Origin: an uncultured Clostridia bacterium
Lineage (GTDB): Bacteria > Bacillota > Clostridia > Oscillospirales > Acutalibacteraceae
Assembly: GCA_945982035.1 (NCBI GenBank)
Contig: CAMFRO010000003.1
Coordinates: forward strand, 1 to 45,088
Direction: 5' to 3'
DNA: 45,088 bases
Both the position numbers and the translations under genes were made by a program. Positions within the stretch are counted from its first letter, which is position 1, and each line of letters starts with the position of its first letter. Positions 1 to 7,499 of the stretch are shown here, one piece after another. The notes under the pieces were generated by a model. That model ran no database searches. It saw only the letters and a program-made list of their open reading frames with translations, and had not been told where the DNA came from.

Positions 1-18
1 CAGATATATTATGTATGG

Positions 19-24
19 TATAAT
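19..24 (+). promoter_or_regulatory. Candidate extended -10 for the aspS operon
   Basis: TATAAT preceded by TGG at 16-18 forms an extended -10 box. The matching -35 would fall at or before the window start, so it cannot be checked. If used, transcription would begin near 31 and carry repeat E1 in a roughly 320-nt leader of aspS. Confidence 0.45.
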
Positions 25-52
25 ACTAAACAATAATGTGGAATATTATGTT

Positions 53-331
53 TTAGGCAGTGAAGAAAAATCTTAACCTGCCAAAAATGCAGAATTAAAG
101 CGACTTTTGAACTTTTCGCTGTCGCCTTGCGTCAGCAAGGCTTCCATCTCAAAACCCAAAATTCATCTTTACTTCAAGCATTTTTGGTCTGCGAGTTTAA
201 ATTGTGCTAATTTGTTCTTAATCAAGGCACAAAAATGCAGGAATACTTTCGTATTCCGAGGCTTTTTAACGCAGAGTAAGGGCAAATCAGCGCAATTTAA
301 ACCACGGTTAGGATTTCTCTTCACTGCCTAA
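53..331 (+). repeat. Complex palindromic repeat E1 (279 nt)
   Basis: The ends 53-78 and 306-331 are reverse complements at 24 of 26 positions. Nested inside are 195-214 with 283-302 (18 of 20 pairs), a 7-bp hairpin 240-246/251-257 with loop TTTC, a 7-bp hairpin 124-130/135-141, and a weaker pair 156-161/182-187. The core 224-274 shares AAGGCACAAAA, the TTTC loop, CGAG and TTTTAAC with repeat E2 at 9202-9478, yet the stem sequences differ. The 225-base open frame at 107-331 lies entirely inside the element and has no plausible ribosome binding site, so I do not call a gene. The right end sits 3 to 4 bases before the aspS ribosome binding site. It could be a structured leader RNA or a non-autonomous mobile repeat. 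Confidence 0.85.
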
Positions 332-350
332 CCGAAAGGAAAGTTATATT

Positions 351-2105
351 ATGGCATACAGAACACACAATTGTAATGAACTTACTTTTGATAATCTTAA
401 TGAAAGGGTTATGTTGTCCGGTTGGGTTGATACAATCCGTGACCACGGCGGTGTTGCTTTTATTGATTTGCGTGATGAATACGGCGTAACTCAGGTTGTT
501 GTTAATGACGGCGACCTTATCAATCATCTTAAAAAGGAGAGCGTAATCTGCGTTGAAGGCACTGTTGTTAAGCGTGACGAGGAAACCGTAAATAAAAAGA
601 TTGCCACAGGCGAGCTTGAGGTTAAGGTTGATAAGCTTACTGTCCTTGGTGCTTGTACAGAGAATTTGCCTTTTGAAATCAGCGAGTCAAAGGAAACAAG
701 AGAGGATGTTAGACTTCAGTACCGTTTTCTTGATTTGAGAAATAAGAAGGTACACGATAATATACTTTTCCGCAGTAAGGTTATTGCTTTTCTCAGAGAA
801 AAAATGACCTCTCTCGGATTTACAGAGATTACAACTCCCATTCTTACCTGTTCATCACCTGAGGGTGCCCGTGACTATATTATTCCGTCACGTAAGCACG
901 AGGGCAAGTTTTATGCTCTGCCTCAGGCACCACAGCAGTTTAAACAGCTTCTTATGACATCGGGATTTGATAAATATTTTCAGATTGCTCCTTGTTTCAG
1001 AGACGAGGACGCAAGAGCAGACCGTTCTCCCGGTGAGTTCTATCAGCTTGACTATGAAATGGCATTTGCAACTCAGGAGGATGTTTTCGCAGTTGCCGAG
1101 GATGTTTTGTATGACACATTCGTAAAATTCGGCGGCGGCAAGAAGGTTTCACCTGCACCGTTTGTAAAAATTCCTTATGAAGAGGCTATGATTAAGTACG
1201 GTACCGACAAGCCGGACTTGAGAAACCCACTGGAAATTGTTGATTTGACTGAATTTTTCAGCGACGTTGAGTTTAAAGCCTTTAAGGGCAGACCGGTAAG
1301 AGGTATCAATGTTCCCGGTTGTGCAAAGCAGTCTAAGGGCTGGTTTGAAAAAATGCTTAAATTCGCCCTTGAAATCGGTATGAAGGGCCTTGGATATATT
1401 GAGGTGCTGGAGGACGGCTCCTACAAGGGTCCTATTGATAAATTCCTCCCCGACGATAAAAAACAGCAGTTAAGAGAAATTTTTAATTTCAAAACCGACG
1501 ACACCCTGTTCTTTATCTGCGACACTCCAAAGGTTGTTAACGAGCTTGCAGGTCAGATTAGAACGGAGCTTGCAAACCGTCTTGACCTTATTGATAAGGA
1601 CAGATTTGAGTTTTGCTATATCACCGACTTCCCGATGTACGAAAAGGACGAGGACGGAAAACTCATTTTTACTCATAATCCTTTCTCAATGCCACAGGGT
1701 GAAATGGACGCACTGCTTAACGAGGATCCGCTTAAAATCAAGGCTTATCAGTACGATATTGTATGTAACGGCGTAGAGCTTTCTTCGGGTGCAGTTCGTA
1801 ACCACAGACCCGATGTTATGGTTAAAGCCTTTGAAATGGCAGGCTATACCGAGGATGTTATTAAAGAAAAATTCGGCGCTCTTTATAATGCCTTCCACTA
1901 TGGCGCACCGCCTCACGCAGGTATGGCTCCCGGTGTTGACAGAATGATAATGCTCCTTAAGGATGAAGAAAATATCAGAGAGGTTATCGCATTCCCGATG
2001 AATTCAAACGCTCAGGATATGCTTTTGGGAGCACCAAACTATGTAACGGAAATGCAGCTGCGTGAAACACACATTAAGCTTCGCAGACCTGTTGAACAGA
2101 AATAA
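351..2105 (+). CDS. aspS: Aspartyl-tRNA synthetase, probably non-discriminating
   Basis: Class II aminoacyl-tRNA synthetase charging tRNA with aspartate in the cytosol. At 584 residues it has the usual bacterial length: an N-terminal OB anticodon-binding fold (about 1-105), the catalytic core with motif 2 FRDEDARADR (216-225), a GAD insertion (about 290-410), and motif 3 ending in GVDR. The flipping loop is QAPQ rather than the commoner QSPQ. Residue 32 is His in a DHGG context, which I recall marks AspRS enzymes that also charge tRNA-Asn; discriminating enzymes have Leu there. The gatCAB genes directly follow in the same orientation, which fits an enzyme making Asp-tRNA-Asn for amidation. 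The start is chosen from AAAGGA at 335-340. Identity is certain; the non-discriminating assignment is an inference. Confidence 0.97.
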   Translation: MAYRTHNCNELTFDNLNERVMLSGWVDTIRDHGGVAFIDLRDEYGVTQVVVNDGDLINHLKKESVICVEGTVVKRDEETVNKKIATGELEVKVDKLTVLGACTENLPFEISESKETREDVRLQYRFLDLRNKKVHDNILFRSKVIAFLREKMTSLGFTEITTPILTCSSPEGARDYIIPSRKHEGKFYALPQAPQQFKQLLMTSGFDKYFQIAPCFRDEDARADRSPGEFYQLDYEMAFATQEDVFAVAEDVLYDTFVKFGGGKKVSPAPFVKIPYEEAMIKYGTDKPDLRNPLEIVDLTEFFSDVEFKAFKGRPVRGINVPGCAKQSKGWFEKMLKFALEIGMKGLGYIEVLEDGSYKGPIDKFLPDDKKQQLREIFNFKTDDTLFFICDTPKVVNELAGQIRTELANRLDLIDKDRFEFCYITDFPMYEKDEDGKLIFTHNPFSMPQGEMDALLNEDPLKIKAYQYDIVCNGVELSSGAVRNHRPDVMVKAFEMAGYTEDVIKEKFGALYNAFHYGAPPHAGMAPGVDRMIMLLKDEENIREVIAFPMNSNAQDMLLGAPNYVTEMQLRETHIKLRRPVEQK

Positions 2106-2128
2106 TCACATTTTACGGAGGCTAAACA

Positions 2129-2416
2129 ATGCAGATTACTCCAGAATTGGTAAAATATCTTGAATCCTTGGCGAGAATTACACTCAGCGAGGATGAGGAA
2201 AAAAAGGTGGGCGCAGAGCTCGGTGATATTCTTGCATATATTGATATGCTTAACGAGCTTGACACCGAAGGTGTAGAGGCTATGAGCCACTGCTTCCCAC
2301 TGACAAATGTTATGCGTGAGGATGAGGTTGCACCGTCAATGTCACCTGACGAAATTACGGCAAACGCTCCCGAAAGCAGCGACGGCAGCTTTGTAGTGCC
2401 GAAAACCGTTGAGTAA
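2129..2416 (+). CDS. gatC: Asp-tRNA(Asn)/Glu-tRNA(Gln) amidotransferase subunit C
   Basis: The small scaffold subunit of the GatCAB amidotransferase, which wraps around and stabilises GatA and GatB. The 95-residue length matches the family. It begins with the usual helical pattern in which a hydrophobic helix is followed by LARITLSEDE, and it has the internal MSHCFPLTNVMREDEV segment and a C-terminal stretch ending FVVPKTVE, comparable to the family's F-x-V-P-K-x-[IV] ending. The ribosome binding site GGAGG lies around 2117-2121. It starts 23 bases after aspS stops, and gatA follows 11 bases downstream with its ribosome binding site overlapping the gatC stop codon, so translation is probably coupled. 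Confidence 0.96.
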   Translation: MQITPELVKYLESLARITLSEDEEKKVGAELGDILAYIDMLNELDTEGVEAMSHCFPLTNVMREDEVAPSMSPDEITANAPESSDGSFVVPKTVE

Positions 2417-2427
2417 GGAGGGCAAGT

Positions 2428-3891
2428 ATGGAAATTTACGAAATGACCGCATTTGAGACGGCTGAAAAAATCAAAAATAAGGAAATTACCGCTATGGACG
2501 CCGTTGAAAGTGTCGCCAAGGCGGTTGAAAGTAAGGATAAAACCTATAACTGCTATACGTCCTTTGATAAAGAAATTGCTCTTGAGCAGGCTCAGCAGGT
2601 GCAAAAACGTATTGATAACGGCGAGCTTGTGTCACCGCTGGCAGGTGTTCCCATTGCAATTAAAGACAATATCTGTACAAAAGGACAGCTCACCACCTGT
2701 TCATCAAAAATTTTGTATAATTTTAAACCGCCTTATAATGCAACTGTTATAAATAAGCTTAAAGAGGCTGATATGATACCGTTAGGCAAGCTTAATATGG
2801 ACGAGTTTGCCATGGGTTCTACTACTGAGACATCGTATTTCGGCGCAACAAAAAATCCTTGGGATATTAATAAGGTGCCCGGCGGCTCTTCGGGCGGTGC
2901 GGCAGCTTCGGTGGCGGCTGATGAAAGTGTGGTTGCCCTCGGCTCCGACACCGGCGGTTCAATCCGTCAGCCCTGCTCATTCTGCGGCGTTACCGGCCTT
3001 AAGCCTACCTACGGTGCAGTTTCCCGTTACGGACTTATCGCCTACGCCTCCTCCCTTGACCAAATCGGTCCCATCGGTAAAAATGTTGAGGACGTTGCGG
3101 CGGTGTTTAATATCATCAAGGGCAAGGACGTTAAAGACGGTACCTCTATGGAGTCGGAAGTGTTCAGCGTTGATGATATAAAGGCTGATAATATCAAAGG
3201 TATGAGAATCGGTATTCCTGCTGATTTCTTCGGCGAGGGCATTAATTCGGATGTAGCCTCTGCCGTAAAATCTGCCGCTGATGCTTTAAAGGAATTGGGC
3301 GCAGAGGTTGAAGAATTTTCAATGCCGATTGTTAAATATGCAATTCCAACATACTATATTATCGCCTGTGCCGAGGCTTGCTCAAACCTTTCAAGATTTG
3401 ACGGCATTAAGTATGGCTTTAAGGCTGAAAACTGCGATAATCTTCGCGATGTTTACTTCAAATCAAGAAGCGAGGGCTTTGGTATGGAGGTTAAAAAGCG
3501 TATTATGCTTGGTAACTTCGTTCTGTCCTCGGGATACTTTGACGCTTATTATAAAAAGGCGCTTCAGTCAAAGGGACTTATCTGCAAGGCATTTAACGAA
3601 GCGTTTGAAAAATACGATTTTCTTTTGGGCCCTGTTGCTCCCACCACCGCTCTTAAAATGGGCGAGGGACTTTCCGATCCCCTTGCAATGTATCTGGGCG
3701 ACATCTATACCGTTATGATTAATATTGCAGGTCTGCCTTCATTGGCTTTGCCCTGTGGCTTTGACAGCGATAATATGCCGGTGGGTATGCAGCTTATCGG
3801 TAAGCCCTTTAACGAAAAAACAATTCTTACAGCAGGCTTTGCGTATCAGCATGCTACTGATTACCACACCAAAAAGCCTCAGTTAATATAA
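2428..3891 (+). CDS. gatA: Asp-tRNA(Asn)/Glu-tRNA(Gln) amidotransferase subunit A
   Basis: The amidase-signature subunit that releases ammonia from glutamine for amidation of misacylated Asp-tRNA-Asn or Glu-tRNA-Gln. The catalytic Ser-cisSer-Lys triad is visible as K79 (GVPIAIKD), S154 (GGSSGG) and S178 (GSDTGGSIRQP), the same numbering as the characterised Staphylococcus enzyme. The 487-residue length is typical. The ribosome binding site AAGGAGG at 2415-2421 overlaps the end of gatC, which supports this start and translational coupling. No glnS or asnS is seen in the window, consistent with dependence on the indirect pathway, although absence from 45 kb proves nothing. Confidence 0.98.
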   Translation: MEIYEMTAFETAEKIKNKEITAMDAVESVAKAVESKDKTYNCYTSFDKEIALEQAQQVQKRIDNGELVSPLAGVPIAIKDNICTKGQLTTCSSKILYNFKPPYNATVINKLKEADMIPLGKLNMDEFAMGSTTETSYFGATKNPWDINKVPGGSSGGAAASVAADESVVALGSDTGGSIRQPCSFCGVTGLKPTYGAVSRYGLIAYASSLDQIGPIGKNVEDVAAVFNIIKGKDVKDGTSMESEVFSVDDIKADNIKGMRIGIPADFFGEGINSDVASAVKSAADALKELGAEVEEFSMPIVKYAIPTYYIIACAEACSNLSRFDGIKYGFKAENCDNLRDVYFKSRSEGFGMEVKKRIMLGNFVLSSGYFDAYYKKALQSKGLICKAFNEAFEKYDFLLGPVAPTTALKMGEGLSDPLAMYLGDIYTVMINIAGLPSLALPCGFDSDNMPVGMQLIGKPFNEKTILTAGFAYQHATDYHTKKPQLI

Positions 3892-3906
3892 AGGAGAGTG
3901 AAGTAA

Positions 3907-5340
3907 ATGGAATTTCAGACAGTATGCGGTCTTGAGGTTCATACAGAACTCTCAACCAAAACAAAAATTTTCTGTAACTGTACAACGGAATTCGGCGGAG
4001 AGCCTAATACCCACGTTTGCGAAATTTGTTCGGGTATGCCCGGCACCCTTCCTGTTGTAAATAAAAAGGTTGTTGAGTATGCAGTAAGAACAGGACTTGC
4101 CCTTAACTGTGAAATTACTCAGTACAACAAATTTGACAGAAAGAATTATTTTTATCCCGATTTGCCTAAGGCTTATCAAATTTCACAGCTTTATCTGCCT
4201 ATTTGCCGTAACGGTTGGGTTGAGATTAATGACTCAATAAACGGCGGTAAGAAAAAAGTCAGAATACACGAAATTCACATGGAGGAGGACGCAGGAAAGC
4301 TCGTTCACGACGAGTGGACCGACAGCACCCTTGTTAACTATAACCGCTGCGGTGTTCCGCTTCTTGAAATCGTCTCGGAGCCTGATATTGCGTCTGCCGA
4401 CGAGGCTGTGGAGTATGTTGAAAAATTAAGAGCAATTCTCCAGTTCTGCGGTGTTTCCGACTGCAAGATGCAGGAGGGCAGTCTGCGTGCTGATGTTAAT
4501 GTTTCTGTTATGCCTAAAGGCTCGGATAAGTTCGGCACAAGAACCGAGATGAAGAATATCAACTCATTTAGAGCTATTCACAACGCCGTTGAGGCAGAGG
4601 CACGCCGCCAGATTGAGCTTATTGAGGACGGCGAAAAGGTTGTTCAGCAGACAAGAAGATGGGATGATAGCAAGGGCACCTCTTATTCTATGAGAAGTAA
4701 GGAGGATGCTCAGGATTATAAGTATTTCCCGGAGCCTGATTTACCTCCTATTGAACTGTCCGATGAGTATGTTCAGCATATTAAGGATACCTTGCCGGAA
4801 CTTCCGGAAGCTAAAAAGGCAAGATATATCAGCGAGTATTCCCTTACAGAATATGATGCGGATATGATTTGCTCTACTGTTCAGTTTGCATCACTTTTTG
4901 AAAAAACTGTTGAAATTACAAATAATCCAAAAGACTCTGCTCACTTTATTATGGGCGATATTATGAAGCTTCTTAACGATACCCAAACTCTTCCGGAGAA
5001 TATGTCCTTCCGTCAGGAATCCTTGGGTGAGGTTATAAATCTTGTTAACAATAACAAGATTTCCCGTGACTCTGCAAAGAAGGTTCTTAAAGCAGTGTTT
5101 AATGATAATGTTATCCCGGAGGATTATGTTAAAGAGAATAATATGCAGATGATGTCCGATACCTCGGCTATCAAAGGCGTTATAGAGGAGATTATTGCCG
5201 CAAATCCAAAGGCAGTTGACGAGTATAAACAGGGTAAGGAAAAATCATTTAACTTCCTTATCGGTCAGTCAATGCGTGCTCTTAAGGGCAAAGCCCCTGC
5301 CGCAGAGGTTACAAAGCTCCTTAAAGAATTATTGGGTTAA
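3907..5340 (+). CDS. gatB: Asp-tRNA(Asn)/Glu-tRNA(Gln) amidotransferase subunit B
   Basis: The tRNA-binding and kinase/transamidase subunit: it phosphorylates the Asp or Glu side chain and amidates it with ammonia channelled from GatA. It is 477 residues long. The N-terminal cradle contains GLEVHTELSTKTKIFC, followed by a zinc-type cysteine cluster (CNC then CEIC, about residues 23-42) and the HMEEDAGKLVHD segment. The C-terminal third (about 330-477) is the helical plus YqeY-like tail that senses tRNA. A ribosome binding site AAAGGAGAG lies just upstream, 8 to 9 bases from the start. It is the last gene of the aspS-gatCAB run; a terminator-like hairpin follows 19 bases after the stop. Confidence 0.98.
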   Translation: MEFQTVCGLEVHTELSTKTKIFCNCTTEFGGEPNTHVCEICSGMPGTLPVVNKKVVEYAVRTGLALNCEITQYNKFDRKNYFYPDLPKAYQISQLYLPICRNGWVEINDSINGGKKKVRIHEIHMEEDAGKLVHDEWTDSTLVNYNRCGVPLLEIVSEPDIASADEAVEYVEKLRAILQFCGVSDCKMQEGSLRADVNVSVMPKGSDKFGTRTEMKNINSFRAIHNAVEAEARRQIELIEDGEKVVQQTRRWDDSKGTSYSMRSKEDAQDYKYFPEPDLPPIELSDEYVQHIKDTLPELPEAKKARYISEYSLTEYDADMICSTVQFASLFEKTVEITNNPKDSAHFIMGDIMKLLNDTQTLPENMSFRQESLGEVINLVNNNKISRDSAKKVLKAVFNDNVIPEDYVKENNMQMMSDTSAIKGVIEEIIAANPKAVDEYKQGKEKSFNFLIGQSMRALKGKAPAAEVTKLLKELLG

Positions 5341-5359
5341 CTTAATACACAACAAAACA

Positions 5360-5393
5360 CACCTCGGCATAGAATGTGCTGAGGTGATTTTTT
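5360..5393 (+). terminator. Hairpin with T-run that also contains the feoA ribosome binding site
   Basis: The arms 5360-5369 and 5377-5386 (CACCTCGGCA / TGCTGAGGTG, one G-T pair) are followed by ATTTTTT, ending directly at the feoA ATG (5394). It looks like an intrinsic terminator for the gat operon. However, GAGGTGA in the 3' arm (5381-5387) is also the only plausible feoA ribosome binding site, so a transcript reading through would have that site paired. No separate feoA promoter is obvious. Confidence 0.7.
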
Positions 5394-5615
5394 ATGCTTT
5401 TATCCGATATGAAAGCAGGACAGACGGGCGTTATATCTGCTCTGCCCGATAATGATAGCTTTTCCGTACGGCTTATGGATTTAGGATTTTGCCCCGGAGA
5501 AAAGGTTGAATGTCTTAATGTTGCATTGATGAAATCTCCTGTTTTGTACAGAGTTAAAGGCACCAATATTGCCCTTAGAAAATGCGACGCCCGAAAGATT
5601 GGGGTGATTTTGTGA
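5394..5615 (+). CDS. feoA: Ferrous iron transport protein FeoA
   Basis: A small SH3-like cytosolic protein of 73 residues that works with FeoB in Fe(II) uptake. The sequence shows the family pattern: an N-terminal LLSDMKAGQTGVI strand, the RLMDLGFCPGEKVE turn, and a C-terminal RVKGTNIALRKCDARKI segment. It overlaps feoB, whose GTG start lies within the feoA stop region (GTGA). The start is chosen from GAGGTGA at 5381-5387, which lies in the 3' arm of the preceding hairpin, so translation may be controlled by that fold. Low-iron control by Fur or IdeR is usual for the family, but I could not identify an operator by eye. Confidence 0.93.
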   Translation: MLLSDMKAGQTGVISALPDNDSFSVRLMDLGFCPGEKVECLNVALMKSPVLYRVKGTNIALRKCDARKIGVIL

Positions 5616-7420
5616 GTAAAAAAACCATAGCCCTTGCCGGTAATCCAAATGTGGGCAAAAGCACCGTGTTTAATGAGCTTTCCGGTATGCACGCCCATAC
5701 AGGTAATTGGATAGGCAAAACCGTTGAAACCCAAAAGGGCGAATACTATTATAAGTATAATAATTATACAGTTGTGGATTTGCCGGGTACATATTCGTTG
5801 AACACCTCGTCAAAGGAGGAGGAAGTGGCAAAGGATTTCCTCATAAATAATAATGCCGACTGTACCGTGTGCGTGGTTGATGCCACAGTCCTTGAACGCT
5901 CGCTTCCTCTTGTTTTTCAGGTAATGGCAATAACCGGCAGAGTGGTAGTTTTGCTTAATCTTTGCGATGAGGCAAAGAAAAAAGGCATTTATGTTGACAC
6001 TGAAAAGCTATCAAAGCTGTTAGGAGTGCCTGTTGTAAAAGCCACCGCTCGTTCCGGCAGAGGTATAAATAATCTAATGGAGCAGGTGCATTTGATTATC
6101 ACAGGCAAAGCCTTTCCGTCACCCTGCTTTGCAGACGAGGGTAGTGCCTTGTCTTATGTTAAAGCAAAATCCATAGCACAGCAGGTAGTAACTGTGTCAA
6201 AAAAAGCGAGGCAGCCATTTCTTGATAAAATACTTTTAGGAAAATTTACATCCGTAATTTCAATGATTTTAATTCTGGCTTTTATTCTGTGGCTGACAAT
6301 TACTTTTTCAAATTATCCCTCGGAGCTTTTAAAATCCGCATTTGATAGCTTTGAGCTTTGGCTTGGCAATTTGCTTTTGTCAAATGGCGTAAACGCAAAG
6401 ATTGTTGAAATGCTCGTTTACGGTATGCTTCGTGTTCTTTTGTGGGTGGTAGCCGTGATGCTGCCTCCAATGGCAATATTCTTTCCGCTTTTTTCTCTTA
6501 TGGAGGATTTCGGTATTCTGCCGAGAATTGCATATAATCTTGACTTCTGCTTTGAAAAATGTTGTGCCTGCGGTAAACAGGCTCTAACAACCTGTATGGG
6601 TATGGGCTGCAATGCCGTCGGAGTCACCGGCGCAAGAATTATAGACTCTCCCCGAGAACGACTAATAGCAATAATTACAAATTCCCTGACTCCCTGTAAC
6701 GGCAGATTTCCTTTGCTTATTGCGGTTATTGCAATGTTTTTCAGCGAAAATAAAATAATCAGCGCAGTAATACTTGTGGCATTTCTTATGCTGTCATTAT
6801 CAATGACTATGCTATCATCAAGAATATTGGGCAAAACGGTGCTTAAGGGCGAAAAAAGCTCCTTCACCTTGGAGTTGCCCTCATACCGCCGTCCGCAGAT
6901 TTTAAAGACAGTTGTCAATTCCGTAAAGGAAAAGGTGCTTTTTGTGCTGGGCAGAGCCGTTGCGGTTGCCGCCCCTGCCGGACTTATTATTTATCTTTTG
7001 GCAAACATAAAAGCAGGGGATACCTCGGTTTTAGGTGTGGTGTCCGATTTTCTTGACCCTTTGGGAAATTTAATGGGACTTGACGGTGTTATTCTTTTAG
7101 CCTTTATTTTAGGCTTTCCTGCAAATGAAATTGTTATCCCTATAATTCTTATGATGTATCTTAGCTCAGCAACGCTTAATGATTATTCCTCCGCCGACTC
7201 CTTGGTACAAATACTTATTGCTAACGGCTGGACTGTCAAAACCGCCCTTTGTACCTGCGTCTTTTCAATGTTTCATTTTCCTTGCTCAACTACGCTTTTA
7301 ACCATTTATAAGGAAACAAAATCGGTAAAATGGACCATTACTTCCGTAATTATGCCACTTATACTGGGAATTTGTCTATGTTGTATAATTAATCTTGCAT
7401 TTAATACAATATTTTGTTAA
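5612..7420 (+). CDS. feoB: Ferrous iron transporter FeoB
   Basis: Membrane Fe(II) transporter with a cytosolic N-terminal G domain. G1 is GNPNVGKS (10-17), G3 is DLPGTYSL and G4 is NLCD; a helical spacer and the polytopic membrane part with two gate-type regions follow. EDFGILPRIAYNLD and MGMGCNAVGVTGAR match the conserved FeoB segments EDxGxLxRxAxxxD and MGxGCNVP, with VP replaced here. An ATG at 5582 is in frame, but I prefer GTG at 5612: it gives a protein starting VSKKTIALAGNPNVGKS, has GGGGTGA at 5601-5607, and shows the GTGA overlap with feoA. The 602-residue length is short compared with the 770-residue E. coli protein, but all segments are present, as in other clostridial FeoB proteins. 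Confidence 0.95.
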   Translation: MSKKTIALAGNPNVGKSTVFNELSGMHAHTGNWIGKTVETQKGEYYYKYNNYTVVDLPGTYSLNTSSKEEEVAKDFLINNNADCTVCVVDATVLERSLPLVFQVMAITGRVVVLLNLCDEAKKKGIYVDTEKLSKLLGVPVVKATARSGRGINNLMEQVHLIITGKAFPSPCFADEGSALSYVKAKSIAQQVVTVSKKARQPFLDKILLGKFTSVISMILILAFILWLTITFSNYPSELLKSAFDSFELWLGNLLLSNGVNAKIVEMLVYGMLRVLLWVVAVMLPPMAIFFPLFSLMEDFGILPRIAYNLDFCFEKCCACGKQALTTCMGMGCNAVGVTGARIIDSPRERLIAIITNSLTPCNGRFPLLIAVIAMFFSENKIISAVILVAFLMLSLSMTMLSSRILGKTVLKGEKSSFTLELPSYRRPQILKTVVNSVKEKVLFVLGRAVAVAAPAGLIIYLLANIKAGDTSVLGVVSDFLDPLGNLMGLDGVILLAFILGFPANEIVIPIILMMYLSSATLNDYSSADSLVQILIANGWTVKTALCTCVFSMFHFPCSTTLLTIYKETKSVKWTITSVIMPLILGICLCCIINLAFNTIFC

Positions 7421-7499
7421 AATGTTAGATAGTTAGGGTAATGGGTAATTTGTGTTTCAAATGATTTTCGTTACCTGTAAAAGCAAAGGAGTTGAGCGT

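Noticed and set aside
107-331. 74-codon open frame inside repeat E1
   Set aside because: It lies wholly within the palindromic element, lacks a ribosome binding site, and the corresponding region of E2 does not encode a similar protein.
5582-5611. ATG 5582 as start of feoB
   Set aside because: It would add ten residues not seen in the family and overlap feoA deeply; GTG 5612 with GGGGTGA and the GTGA overlap fits better.
5612-7420. FeoB as a truncated pseudogene
   Set aside because: It is shorter than the E. coli protein, but the G domain, spacer and full membrane part are present; short FeoB proteins are common in Clostridia.
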